A stretch of DNA of 64,000 bases. It comes from Heterotrichella gracilis. Its lineage: Eukaryota > Sar > Xanthophyceae > Tribonematales > Xanthonemataceae. A program made the position numbers and the translations under genes. The stretch's first letter is position 1. Every line of letters begins with the position of its first letter. The DNA lies in NCBI GenBank assembly GCA_032358255.1, contig JAULBX010027163.1, forward strand, positions 154,891 to 218,890, read 5' to 3'. Shown piece after piece: positions 45,034 through 56,236 of the stretch. The notes under the pieces were generated by a model. It was not told the origin of the DNA. It saw nothing but the letters and a program-made list of their open reading frames with translations, and did not search any database.

Positions 45034-46605
45034 ATGACTTCGGTGACGACTTCCCTGGGCTTCCGCAACATTGGACAGCACCTATCACGCAGGGGGGGTA
45101 CTAGCCAGAAAGCCAGGCGAGGCTTTATTGGACCAACAAGGAACCCAAACAGCCAACTTGGAGCACGCTACAGCACATCAGTTTTTGCGATGGACATGCT
45201 GAAGAACTTGTTTGGTGGCAGCAACACTGACAAGGCAGACAAGGTGGGTTTGAACCCAGGGTACCTTCAGGGTGTTGTGCAAGCCTGCAGTGGAAGGCAC
45301 TCAGCCGTCCAAGGAGCTCATCAGCTGCATGGAACAGCAGAGCACAATTGTGCGTGTATGTGGACATGCTCCTGTTTTGTCAGCCACCCTGCAGCACTTT
45401 CTGGAACGTTCCGGTGGCACTACCCTGCAGCATGGTGGTTGCGCTATCCCTCACTACGCCGCCGCGTGCTGGTTACACCAACCCACGCCATGCTGCTTGC
45501 AGGGCAAGGACGGCAGCGTCCTCCAGTGGGCACGCTCTGCCAAGCCCGGCACCGAGCTTGCGCCCGCCACCGCCCCTGAGGGCCTGGAGATCGCCACCTT
45601 TGCCGGGGGCTGCTTCTGGGGCCTTGAGCTGGCCTACCAGCGAGTGCCGGGGGTGACAAGCACCAGCGTGGGCTACACCGATGGCGCGGTCCCAAACCCC
45701 ACCTACGAGGAGGTGTGCTCGGGGAGGACAGGCCATGCTGAGGCTGTGCAGGTACGAGGTCTTTTGAAAGCGCTCTCGGCCTGTCCGCAATTTATGCAGC
45801 AGTACTGCAATTCATGCAGCAGTATTGCTGGGGGCTTCTAGAACGTTCCGCTGACTTGTTCAGTCTCGGCTGTGTCTTGTCACCTACCCTCTGGTTGCCA
45901 ATAGATGTGGATGCCAATAGATGCCAGCAGTTGTGACAGGCGGTATTCATTGTTACTCTATCTCTGTCCAGGTCTACTATGACCCTAAGGAGGCAAAGTA
46001 CGAGGACCTGCTGAAGGTGTTCTTTGACAAGGTGGATCCCACAACAAAGAACAGGCAAGGGAACGATATGGGCACACAGTACCGAAGCGCCATCTACTAC
46101 TACAACGACGCTCAGAAGCAAGCTGCTGAGAAGGTGGGTGCTTGCAACTCTCGTGCAAATGGCAGCAGCCTGCAAGTTGTTACGTGTAGCTAGACTGCGT
46201 ATAGCATCTTGAGGAGAGTTTTACAAACAAACATTTCCCCCCTTCAGGTGTGCGCGTGGCTGTCACACTGCCCATTGGCATATAAGGTCAACTGAAGTGA
46301 ACCAATTGACAGTTTTAGGCAGGCTCCTAGGTGCACCCATGGCTTGTCCTTCATAGCTGTTCAGACATGCGCTGAGCAGCACGACCGCTACATGCATGCA
46401 GGCGATAGCAGAGGTGAATGAGAAGCTGCAGAGCAACGCTTTCCGCCGCGTGCTGGGGTCCAAGGTTGTCTCAGAGCTGAAGCCAGGTACCGACTACTAC
46501 CTGGCAGAGAAGTACCACCAGCAGTATCTGGCAAAGGGTGGGCGTGGGGGACGAGCGCAGTCGGCAGCGAAGGGCTGCAATGACCCGATCCGCTGCTATG
46601 GTTGA
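45034..46605 (+). CDS. MSRA: Peptide-methionine (S)-sulfoxide reductase A, probably organellar
   Basis: Four exons join in phase 0 throughout to 274 residues: 45034-45243, 45503-45751, 45972-46133 and 46402-46605. MsrA reduces methionine-S-sulfoxide in proteins. The catalytic motif GCFWG is present in [14 protein letters not shown], followed by [24 protein letters not shown] and [10 protein letters not shown]. The C-terminus (CNDPIRCYG) has the extra cysteines of plant MsrA used for regeneration by thioredoxin. The first 70 residues are basic, Ser/Arg-rich and lie before the enzyme domain, which suggests a chloroplast or mitochondrial transit peptide. The start is the first ATG of the last open stretch; an upstream exon is possible. 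Confidence 0.9.
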
Positions 46606-47094
46606 GACTTCTTCAACACGATCTCTGTGCCATGCTGATTGTTTGGACTCGTAGTGAATAGCATTGATTTCTGATTGATTCAGAAGTATGGATGACGTTT
46701 CGCACTTTTTTGGCAACCTTTGCAATGCCAGCCACTTGAACCCTGCTACTAAGGTTTCACACAAACACTGCCTAGTTGTGTACTTGCGTCTGCACCAGTT
46801 TGCAAATGCACTGTCGGCAAGTGCAGTGTTCTTCATTACAGTCTGATTCCAATTTTTGGGTGGGACATGCTAAATCCATTAAGGCTGGAGTTGAATGGAG
46901 CTTGCCCGTGCATAGTATGCCTCCACACACCGTTCAAGGAAAAACCAGGGTGCTGTGTTTCCCCTTTCTACTACATACTGTCAAGACATAGTCATGCCAG
47001 TAGACAACCCCAGCGGTGCGCAGTAGTATTTTCAAGAGGATACTTGCCACAGTCAGTACAGGAATGCCCGCTGAACCAATGCAGAGTTAAGACT
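46606..47094. other. Convergent intergenic region, no gene seen
   Basis: Holds the 3' ends of MSRA (+) and PSAO (-). TTACA at 46836-46840 (TGTAA on the minus strand) is a candidate polyadenylation signal for PSAO. Confidence 0.5.
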
Positions 47095-48370
47095 CTATTT
47101 GTAGTAGCTCTGCTTCCTGGACTGGGCACCAATCTGGCCCAAGGTGAGAGCCAGAAACAGGCCGACGTGGTAGGTGATGAGCAGCAGCCTGCACACAAGG
47201 CCAGCACGTCAGGGGAGGAGCGGGGAAGTACATGCACTTGTTGATCGGAAACAATACTGATTGCGCACTGTGCAGCTGTTTAATTTCTGATGCACACTTG
47301 TGGCAGCGCCACATGGGTTGACCTTCTCCAGCAGGACCTTTTAAGTCGCATGGGATTAATAAGTGCTTCAACCAGTGCCAGGGAAGAGCTGCGTGGCGTC
47401 GCATGCGCAAGACTGCCTGCTAATCTGGCAGTATTGCTGGAAAGCATGTAACTAACTACCTAACTTGTAACAGCGTTCCGCACCAGAACTTGTCGGTCAG
47501 GGCTGGGCCCGTGGGCCAGTGGGAGAGCTCCTCTCCGATGCTCTGTGTGAACAACCCGAACAGGGAGTTGCCGTTGAAAGCAGGCACTGGGATGTTGGCA
47601 GGGATGGTCCACCTGCACAGGCAGCCACAAGGGTTAGACTCAACCCGGCAGCAACTCTAGGCAGGGTCAATGGGTACACGCTACAGTTAGATGGGTTGGA
47701 GCTGGAATTAATGCCATGGCAGATGCAGCACCACTATCGACAAGTCATCTGCAGCGGCAACTTACCCCAAGAAGCCAGCCACAAACACTAATGGGTCGCT
47801 CTTGATCCAGTCCTTGGGGAACTCGGAACTGCAGAACAGGCAACACCTGAGTACTGAGTACTTGAGCCTGGCAGTCATGAAGCGGCACACAGCAACACTC
47901 TGGTGTGGCGGGGTGCAGATGGGCGGTGTTGAAAATTCACATCGTCCAAAATAGAGGTAGGATGAACCACAGAGCTGAGAGGTTTGGCTACTGGTGGGTA
48001 GATGACCACATTATTGTAGTAGTAGATGCGCGGTTCCGGTACAACGTTCCGTGCCACGAACTCACGTCATTGTCACAGCCTTGCGGGTAGCAGTCCTGCT
48101 GACGCGTGCGCGCACGCTGACCCTCAGGGAGGAGCCAGCAAAGCCTGCAGGGCCATCGCATAGGTGTCAGGAATAGGTGGGCATCAGGTCCATGCCAAGT
48201 GGAGGGGACATTCACACATCATCTAGCTAGTCGCCCACCACCAACCAGGCTTCCAATAGCAAGGTGTGCGTCAAGACCACTGACTGCCTCAAACGCCAGG
48301 AGTGGGTCGAAGTACCTGAGCGAGCTGACACCCGCACTGGGGATCCACCGATAAGGGTTGCCATTGCCAT
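47095..48370 (-). CDS. PSAO: Photosystem I subunit O precursor
   Basis: Five exons join in phase to 139 residues: 48316-48370, 48066-48144, 47766-47828, 47484-47612 and 47095-47188. PsaO is a two-helix subunit at the LHCII-docking side of photosystem I in the thylakoid membrane. Residues 1-45 (MAMATLIGGSP, then Arg/Ser/Ala-rich to ATRKAV) form a typical chloroplast transit peptide. The mature part matches the family: DWIKSDPLVFVAGFLGWTIP, IPVPAFNGNSLFGLF, SIGEELSHWPTGPALTDKFW, and LITYHVGLFLALTLGQIG. The start is set by exon 48316, whose two ATGs open the transit peptide; the longer frame through it on another register is not used. It shows the organism is photosynthetic and of the green lineage. 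Confidence 0.9.
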
Positions 48371-49155
48371 GGTTGTCAGAGGTGGCGAAGGGGTGAGCAG
48401 GGCGCAACGAGGAGAAGGCTGCGGGGCGTGATAGGGACAAGTATGCTACCTATGCTGATCAAAGGGCATATCTCGGAGATAAGCACCGACTGTCGACACG
48501 AAAGTGTGGAAACAGGACTGCAAGAGTGTTCGACCAATCGGGAGGCAGGCCATGCCAGCAGTAAGATTTGCTGATTAGCAGGGTCCCCAATCGCTTTTGC
48601 AGGGATACGAAGTGGCTTTCTTCACCCCGGATGCTTTTCGGGCATGCAGCACGGGTCTCCAGTGTCCATCGTTACAGGAGGCTAGCCTAGTATCCCAAGA
48701 ATGCAAACTGACCCATCTCATCTGTGCCTTGCTGAGCTATAATACAGCAGTGCCATGCGCCGCCAACGCGCCCGGTGTGAGCAGGCCTGTGGAGCAGGTT
48801 GCCTGGCAGCCAGTTACTGCAAGGGTAGATATACATTGCAAAACGCGCTCAAAGAGGTACCCAAAAAAGGTTGCATTGAGATGCTGGAAATAGAAAGCTC
48901 ACTGAGCCACAACCTGTGCAGTGCCTCCAAGCTGGGTATTTCACTGGCACGCTTATTCACAACTTGCTTGGGATTGGCATTCACAACTTGCCATTAAGTT
49001 AGCAAAATCAAACGCCTAAGCAGGAGGTGGCACGCACGTAGGTATCTCAGAGCTGCATACTGTTCAAGCTGCGGGAGCAGAGTCATGCTGGTGGTAGCGC
49101 TAACCCACGTCTGTTGCTGTGGCGCACCAACCACCTCATAGTCGGTGCCGGGAGT
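48371..49155. other. Intergenic region, PSAO promoter side
   Basis: Between the PSAO start and the alpha-SNAP stop, both minus strand. Short plus-strand frames near 48597-48997 show no signature. Confidence 0.5.
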
Positions 49156-50163
49156 CTATGTCCAGTCGTCTGCCTCCCCAAACGCGCCGCTCTCCACCTT
49201 CTTCTTGACCCGCAGTAGCAGAGCTGTCTTCCATGGATCCAGGCGCGTCAAGGAGTCAAACTCAGCCAAGTGGTCCTGGAACTTGTCGACATCCCCCCCC
49301 TCCACAGCCTCAGCAAGGTCCTCCAGCAGCTTGCACTCCCTGCTGCCCGCAAAGGAGATGTCGATGTCCTTGTACTTCTCCACGGCGTTGCGCACCGCCA
49401 CCATGTCCCCCAGGCACAGCTGGCAGATCCCGGCGTTGAGCAGGTAGCCCTTGGCGCTGTACTTCAGCAGGTTGTTCTCCGCTGAAGACCGCGCCACATC
49501 CTCGTACACCTCGATTGCCTGCGGTGGTGTGAAAAGGGGGTTCAACAAGCGGTGGAGGCGAAGCAAGTGGATTATGCAACTGTGCACGGCGCCTTAACTG
49601 AGTTAGCTTAACTCCTGTAAAGGTGTGGGAACACGCAGGGAAACGCCTCCTACCTGCCCATATTGCTCGAGCTCTGCGCTGAACTGTGCAACCTTCAGCC
49701 GACACTTGTTAGCCTCTGCTGTGCTCTCCTCCCCAGAGAACAGGTCTGCAGCTTGCAGGTAGAACTGCATGCACTCCTCCTTCTGGCCCTGCTTCTCTTG
49801 CAACTCAGCTATCTCCTTGAGGTTCCTGGCTGCCATGCCCAGCCTGCCCATGTCACTGTATATCGCCACTGCACAGTTGAGGCACTTGATTGCGTCCTTG
49901 GTGTTGACCTTCATGTAGCACTTGGCAGCTTCAACAAAGGCTGTGGCAGAGTCGTGCTTGCTCTCAAGCTTGGCTTGTACTTCAGCCAGCTTCAAGAAGG
50001 CATTGCCAGCTTCAATCCAGTTCTTTGCGAGCTTGAACTGGTTGCCAGCCTTCTCCAGAAGATCAGCGGCATCGTCGTACTTGTTGCCGAAGAAGCCAAA
50101 GCTTTTCAGCTTCTTCTCTGCTTTTGCAATGTACTCATATGCTTTCTTCTCTGCGTCGCTCAT
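49156..50163 (-). CDS. Alpha-soluble NSF attachment protein (alpha-SNAP)
   Basis: Two exons, 49654-50163 and 49156-49518, join in phase 0 to 290 residues, the usual length. Alpha-SNAP links the ATPase NSF to SNARE complexes for their disassembly after membrane fusion in the cytosol. It starts MSDAEKKAYEYIAKAEKKLK and continues FFGNKYDDAADLLEKAGNQF, the N-terminal TPR-like helices. EAGNAFLKLAEVQ, EAAKCYMKV and AIEVYEDVARSS follow, and it ends in the conserved LTRLDPWKTALLLRVK block, the region that stimulates NSF. The single intron and strong conservation make this one of the safest calls. Confidence 0.95.
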
Positions 50164-50779
50164 GGTTGCTGTGGGCTCGGGCCACGCGTGGGCCTGTTAT
50201 ACACCCGCAAAAGAGAAAACAATGGGCAAAACTTGCTTCAACCACAGTGTTCCATGCCGCAAGCGCGCACAGCAAGGACACAAACTATGCAACGGGGTTC
50301 AGCCCTTTGGGGCACTGCCCAACAGCGTGCAGAGCAACTGACCAACTTGACAGGATCCAACTAGTCCCCACGACGTCTATTCAACGCGAGATAACAGGTG
50401 CATCGGGGACGTTTCATGTGGCACATCGGTGGATCAGGGACGTTGGGTTGGCTTTGTAGCCCCTCCACTCGTGTGCCCTTTCGCAGCTGCAAGGCATCGG
50501 ATGCTGGCATTTATATTTGCCGTGATGCGACCCCCTTGCAAGGGTTCCACCAATTAGGAATAAACTGGTAGGGTTTTTGGCAGCCTTGAACACCTCCACC
50601 CTCAGGGGCTGATGGCTCATATCATCACTGATATTACTTGCAGTCCATACTAATATACAACTCCGCAAATCGAAACTGAGAGGAAGAAATGGAACAGCGC
50701 AACCCAATGTCCAATAGAAAGCAAAAATGCAAACTCAATAAAACGTTTCAGTCTGTATAACATGGGAGTGTCCTACCAA
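50164..50779. other. Intergenic region, alpha-SNAP promoter side
   Basis: Between the alpha-SNAP start and the TraB-gene stop, both minus strand. No gene seen. Confidence 0.5.
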
Positions 50780-53104
50780 CTACTGCCCTGATGTGAACGC
50801 TACCCAGGCGCCATACAAGGCAATGCCCACCGCGCTATCCAGGGCCAGCCGACCCACCAGCCCTAGCACTTGGCGCTTCTTATTCCGCTTGCCATTCTTG
50901 CCATCCACCAGGTCTTTGAACTTGAGGTTGCTGCTGTCATGCACCAGGGCGTACACCACCCCGCGCATGTGCCCCTTACCAACAACTCCAACCACCCGCT
51001 TGGTGCCATTCACGGCCTTGCTGCGCTTGAGCGACCACGCGAGGTACAAGTCACGCTCGTGGATCAAAGGGGCAATCACCTGCAGGCAACAGCATCGGCC
51101 AGGTTGCAACAGTAACACAGAGTGTAGGCGGTAGATGTTTGCCTGCACATTGTGGATCTGCAGCTTTATTCTTTGCCAGGCTCATTCACCAGGTCAATTG
51201 TCACATCGGCACAGTAAAATCATGGTGCTATGCAGCACGCAGCATGCCAACCCTTTAGATCACTGCAAACCCACAGTCAATCCAGTCTTTTGGCTCATGA
51301 GCTGCCTATACGCACCTGTGGATACTCGTTTCCCAGCTCGTTGAAGATCATTGTGATGGCATCATCAGCCTTCAGCTGCTCCACCAGGGTCTCATCCAGA
51401 GCAGAACTGGACGTCATGCCAGTCAAAAGGTCCTTCCCAAGGCGCCAGCGCGCCCCCCAATCCAGAGCTGACCAGGCACGATCCAGGGTGATTTCAATTG
51501 GCCGATCCCCTGCCGCACCAGTGACGCCTCAATTTGCAATAGAGGCACTAACGATGGGTGATGTGGCATGGCACCAGGGTCTGCATCTAGCAGGTCTGCT
51601 CGGGAGCGATGGTGCATCACAACAGGAAATCATATATGCTCCAACATTTAGTTGATTGTGCACACCTTTTTATGCATTACAAAGTGTAATGGATGTATTC
51701 AGCACGACCTGTGGTTTATCGCGCGCTTTTGTTCATGCATGGCAAAATGACATGGGTGTACCTAGAACAATCTGTGCCCCAATTTCCTCAGCCGCCACCC
51801 GGGCAGCCCTGAACTCCCCTCCGGGACGCATTCCAAGCTTGGATGACAGCTGAGAAGAAATTGATCCTAGCAGCACACGCAGAAATAGCGCATCTTGGCC
51901 TCCCAAGCTCACAGCGCGCATCACTGCACCCCCCAGGCTGTCACCACTGCATGCACACACCAGATTTCAGGATGCACACATGCTTTAGGCGATGCACTAG
52001 GAGATGCAGCATGCATAAGGCAATGCACACATGGTAAGCGTGCTTAAAAATTTATGCATGAATGTGCCAAGCAGCATGAGCTCACGTTAGGCAGAACATG
52101 TGGCCTGTTACGCACATGCGATGGTATATGCAGATCGTTGTGTTGCTTCTCAGCGGCCATGAACGGTTACTGAGCCAGTTACATGCGCTCCAACCATGCA
52201 GCCAGCCTTGCACAACGTTATCCTTATCCCTAGCACTGCAAAGAATACATACCACCAATTTCCCTGGGCTGCAAGGCGCCTACCTCAACCCCATGGGGTT
52301 TGATGCATTGCGCCTGCCGGCGGCGGGTGCTGAAGTGCTTGTGCTAGGACCGGTGTCATCCCCAGGATCGTCGTCAGCATCGTCATACATGACGGCTGCC
52401 CTGCTTTTGCACAGCTCAATAACCACGTTCTCAGGCTGCACAGCATGGATCAGGCGCTTGACTTGGGCTATGGAGCGCCGGGACACGTGTGCGGTGCCAA
52501 GCAGAAAGACAAGCTCCGGCTCCTGTGCACGATAATTATAATTAAGCGTCACTCGAATGGCAGAACTGCAAGATGCACTGTATCCAATAAAGGCGTGGAG
52601 TGCCTCTCACTGTGACTAAATCGCAGCCTTTGTACATGTGTGATTACTTTATTATATACAATATTCGGGGATTCTTGCAAACTTGTTGAAAAGGGACTGC
52701 GTAAATTGGCTGGCATATATGTTTTTTTCAGTAAAAACATACCAGTGTCAAGTGATTGACCAAAGCCGACGTAAAATAGTTTTACCTGATAGCCGTCTGT
52801 CCGCCGCTCCTGGTAGTCAGCAGGCCGGGGTACCACAACAAGGTCCCCTGAACATACACAATAGTCCTGCGTCAGCTGCAAGCAAGTCTGCAAAGCCCAA
52901 AACTGCTCAGCAGGCAACACGCGTCCACCCGTTCAGATCATGCTCTCATTCAGCTACTCACCAGACTCCACTAAGTCGAGTAGTTGTGGATATTGGCTCG
53001 CTATGAGTGCCTGCGTGGTGGCTGCGGTGTCATCCCGGAAGTTGTATGTGGCAGGCGGCCCCTCTACTAATATACCATGCACAGTGACATTGGAACTCCT
53101 TGTT
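50780..53104 (-). CDS. TraB-domain (TraB/PrgY/GumN) protein, 5' end unresolved
   Basis: Six exons join in phase: 52962-53104, 52786-52847, 52284-52522, 51762-51946, 51316-51509 and 50780-51079, about 374 residues. The TraB domain starts ELVFLLGTAHVS, with VVIELCKSR after it, then GGEFRAARVAAEEIGAQIVLGDRPIEITLDRAW, broken by an intron between VLG and DRP; further on come LVEQLKADDA, HERDLYLAW and VVGVVGKGHMRGV. Plant and animal relatives sit on mitochondrial or ER-mitochondria contact membranes; the fold resembles metalloproteases, with the GTAHVS, ELC and GKGH positions conserved. A hydrophobic C-terminal helix (VGIALYGAWVAF) may anchor it. The first assigned exon begins in mid-codon; a start exon upstream was not found. 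Confidence 0.85.
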
Positions 53105-53888
53105 CTGGGTATGCTAGCGCAGCGTGTAGCCTGTGGTAGGAAGCCTCCCTTGTGGGGAGTGCTGCAGCGCAGCATGGTTCCAGGGCCTGTTGTTGGGCAC
53201 CAGGTAAAACAGTTACACCCCTGTACATTCCAAGGACGCAAAGCTGTTTTAAATAAGCCTGTTCACTGAAAGTTGTTTCAAGCTGATACAGAGCAGCAAG
53301 CAAGTTGTGGGGGCGATCTGGGTTATCAGAATGGGTGGGAACAGGACACTGTGTTTTGTAGCAACTTTTGTGGATATGCGGCACAAACTGTAGACCAAAC
53401 CAGAGGAAATACAGCAAGTTTACAGAGTTTTGACCTATGCATGCATGCAACCCGTTCTATAGATGTGTCGGAAAGGCGGGCAGCGTGGAACCATGGCGAC
53501 CATGTTTATAGCCAGGGTGACAACCCGTAGTGCCAGAGTGACTACCCCTGAAGTTCGAATAAACAGGTGTTTGCACCTTAGGAATAGCAAGCTCCATTCC
53601 AGCAACAGTAGTTGTGTGTTTACTGCCCTAAACACTGCACTGCTCATGCTTAAGCCTCGAGTCAAGGGCGTTGTGTTCTCAGGGGTCCGCATAACTACAC
53701 CCTGCGTCGTCTGAGAACCTACACCAGACATGCAAGCAACAGCCGCCCATAGAACAGAAAGGTACAGGACCTGTTTGTTCATATGCATGCATGGTGTTGC
53801 ATGCATGCATACGCTGCTGTGACTTCATACGGCGTTTTGGTAGGCGGTGCTGGACTAGGTGGAATGGAGGGAATTCAATTGTTTGCAG
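53105..53888. other. Divergent region between the TraB and SAC3-like genes
   Basis: Both genes lack their first exon, and both should lie here. Minus-strand frames (for example around 53435-53806) have a hydrophobic start but no clear splice partner. gcatgcatggtgttgcatgcatgcata near 53784-53812 is a self-complementary repeat. Confidence 0.35.
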
Positions 53889-56236
53889 GCGTGCTGAACC
53901 TCCCCGCCCGTATCTGCTACTTGGGAGCGTCGCGGAGTGCGAACGAGTCTTGCACAAACTGCAGACGCAGGCCCTGCCCTTGCTGCTCGAAGAGACCGAC
54001 GTTGCACAGGACGTGGGTACTGCCAGAGGACCCGACCTGCGTTCGCTGATCCCACGTATGTGTCGCAGCAAGGTAGTGGTGTGATAAATCTCTGAAAATG
54101 CCGCGATTCGGACACCTTTTGGGGTAGCATGCTTGCAACTTTCATAGCGGGTGGGAGGATATATGCTGCTTGCTTGCCCACTTGCTTGCCCAAGAAAGCC
54201 TCCTGGCCCTCTTTGCATGCATGCAACCCACCAAAGCGCCCATTTCAGGAGCAGGTACCTCAGAACCTTGTACCCATGTCGTGCAGACAAGGCCCTGTGG
54301 GAGCCGTTTGTGCCCAAGCTGCGGTTCCTGCGCGAAACTCTGAAGTCTGAGCACGTAAACAGCAGGCTGGTGGTAGAGGCATGCGAGCTGTCTGTGGATG
54401 CAAGCCTCAGAGCGCAAGACTTTGCCGAGTTCCTGAAGTCAGCCACACAGCTCACCAACGATGTGTACCCGCGCACCGCCTCACAAAATGGGGAGATCGA
54501 CCAGAGAGAACCCGGCAAGGTACCGGGTGGCAATGGCATGTGCACTGCACCTTGATTTTGATTTTTACGGTGGGTAGTTGATCACAAGCCAGTGAACAGT
54601 GGTTGCATTAGTCTGGTTTGCATGCAATTGCATCCAGCCAGTACTCCCAAAGTGGAACTTCCAGGGCAGGGCGGCAACAGCACTTGGTCTATGGGTCAAT
54701 CACAAACACCACAACGAATCCGCACCAAACGTTGCTACCCTACGCTAGGGTGCTTTACAATCACGTCTTAGGCACGATTTGCATTGATCAGAATCTGTGA
54801 GGTCAACGCAGACCGCGTTGCAATGTGCAGGACGCTGATTCAGCCAAAGCTCCACGAACCTGCCAAGGCACCACCTCCCGCTGGCCCGAGGTTGCCAGCC
54901 TGCTCATCCTCTACTTTGCATGCGTGCTCCCGCCCTCGGAAAAGACCTCCACCGAGATCTACCTCATCATGCAGCACCTGCCGCACGGCTTGCTTGGCAG
55001 CGCGGCAGTGCGGTTTGCCCTGAGTGCATGGCATGCGGTGGGTGGCGGGGAGTATGCGAGCTACATGCGCCTGCTGCGCATGGGCACCAGGAGCCAGCAG
55101 CTCTTGTTGGTGAATGGGGTGGCAAAGGTGGGTTGGGTAGTAGGAGCACACCTGCTGAATGTGGGATGCGCCCTACATGTGGCCAGCATCCTGGGGTTTG
55201 GTTGCAATATCCCAAGGTAGTAGGCAGCTCGGTTTGCGCTGAGTGCATGACATGCGGTGTGTGGCAAGAAACATGCGATGTACGTGTGCCTGCTGGGGTT
55301 TGGCACCAGGAGGCAGCAGGTCCTGCTGTTGAATGGGGTGGCAAAGGTGGGGTGGTGCACCGATGATGGGGTTGGGGGGTCGTTTGCACCTGCTCCTGTG
55401 CAGGTGCCTGCACAATGGATTGGTAAATTAGCCTACCCGATGGATTGGTAAATTAGCCACGGTATTAGGCATGTCCTGCAAGAATACAATGCTGGTCAAT
55501 GTTTGACCTTGTACATTAGAAAATTAAAAGAATTTTTCAGTCTGTGTGTGACTCCAGCCTGGTAGCGTCTGTCAACTAACAAGGTGCTATCAAATAATGA
55601 CATTTATTGAAGCAAGTATGTGCTAATATATGTTTGCTGCTTGCTTTCAGTTACTGTATGCCGCTGCAGAATGGGATATTACTACTAAAATGAAACTGTT
55701 TTACAATTGTACGCTGTGTGCAGGTGCGGCAACAGGCCCTGGTGGTCATGTCGCGCGCCTACCTGCGGATAGACAAGCAGGCTGTGCTGCGCATGCTGCT
55801 CATGAGCCACGAGCACCAGCTCATGGAGGCAATGCAGCTGGTGGCGGAAAGGTAACCAACTAGATGCTGACAGCTGTGCTCTCTTCCTCGCCTGTGCGCC
55901 CAATGTGGCTCCACCTGTTGCACACTCATTTAGTATCATTTACTTGAAATAGGGGATACCACCTGTACAAGGGGTCGCATGTGTTTGCGTCTAGCTTGAG
56001 GCCCAATACCTCATCAAGTCCTGTGCATGCAAGAGTGGTTACCATGGCTTTTCCCCTTGGTGTTGAACTTGCAGCCTATGGCCAGTGCCACCCTGGCAGG
56101 TTCCCCTGCTTGTTATGTGGGAGTTGGGACAAGGAAAAAACAACCAACATGTGGTGCTCTCCGCAGGAGCCCTTCATTGCAAAAGGCGCTGGATCTATTG
56201 CGGCAAGGCCAGGTAGACCTGGTTTTCAAGGGCTGA
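53889..56236 (+). CDS. SAC3/GANP/THP3-like protein (mRNA export or processing), 5' end unresolved
   Basis: Five exons join in phase: 53889-54055, 54287-54519, 54831-55127, 55724-55851 and 56167-56236 (TGA), about 298 residues. The all-helical sequence includes KLRFLRETLK, VVEACELSVDASLRAQDFAEF, SLLILYFACVLPP, an AVRFALSAWHAVGGGEYASY repeat, and VRQQALVVMSRAY, and ends LVFKG. The order (a ligand strand of helices, a reading-in of small helices around A(L)xxxxA, then a short beta ending in FKG) resembles the SAC3/GANP domain of proteins such as SAC3D1 and THP3, scaffolds for mRNA export or splicing factors. This is from memory of the family, so moderate confidence; another PCI-type helical protein is possible. 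The first assigned exon starts in mid-codon; the start lies upstream. Confidence 0.55.
55205..55350 (+). pseudogene. Diverged copy of the 3' end of SAC3-like exon 54831-55127
   Basis: gcagctcggtttgcgctgag through aatggggtggcaaaggtggg repeats the last about 125 bases of the exon, including its donor, with many substitutions and a frame-breaking indel. It lies in the following intron about 80 bases after the true exon end. Confidence 0.85.
55415..55458. repeat. Two tandem copies of atggattggtaaattagcc
   Basis: Unit at 55415-55433 and again at 55440-55458 with a six-base spacer, in the SAC3-like intron. Confidence 0.9.

Noticed and set aside
48219-48440. 73-codon frame over PSAO exon 1 as a separate gene
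   Set aside because: It has no ATG, while another frame in the same exon gives a transit peptide in phase with the PsaO exons.
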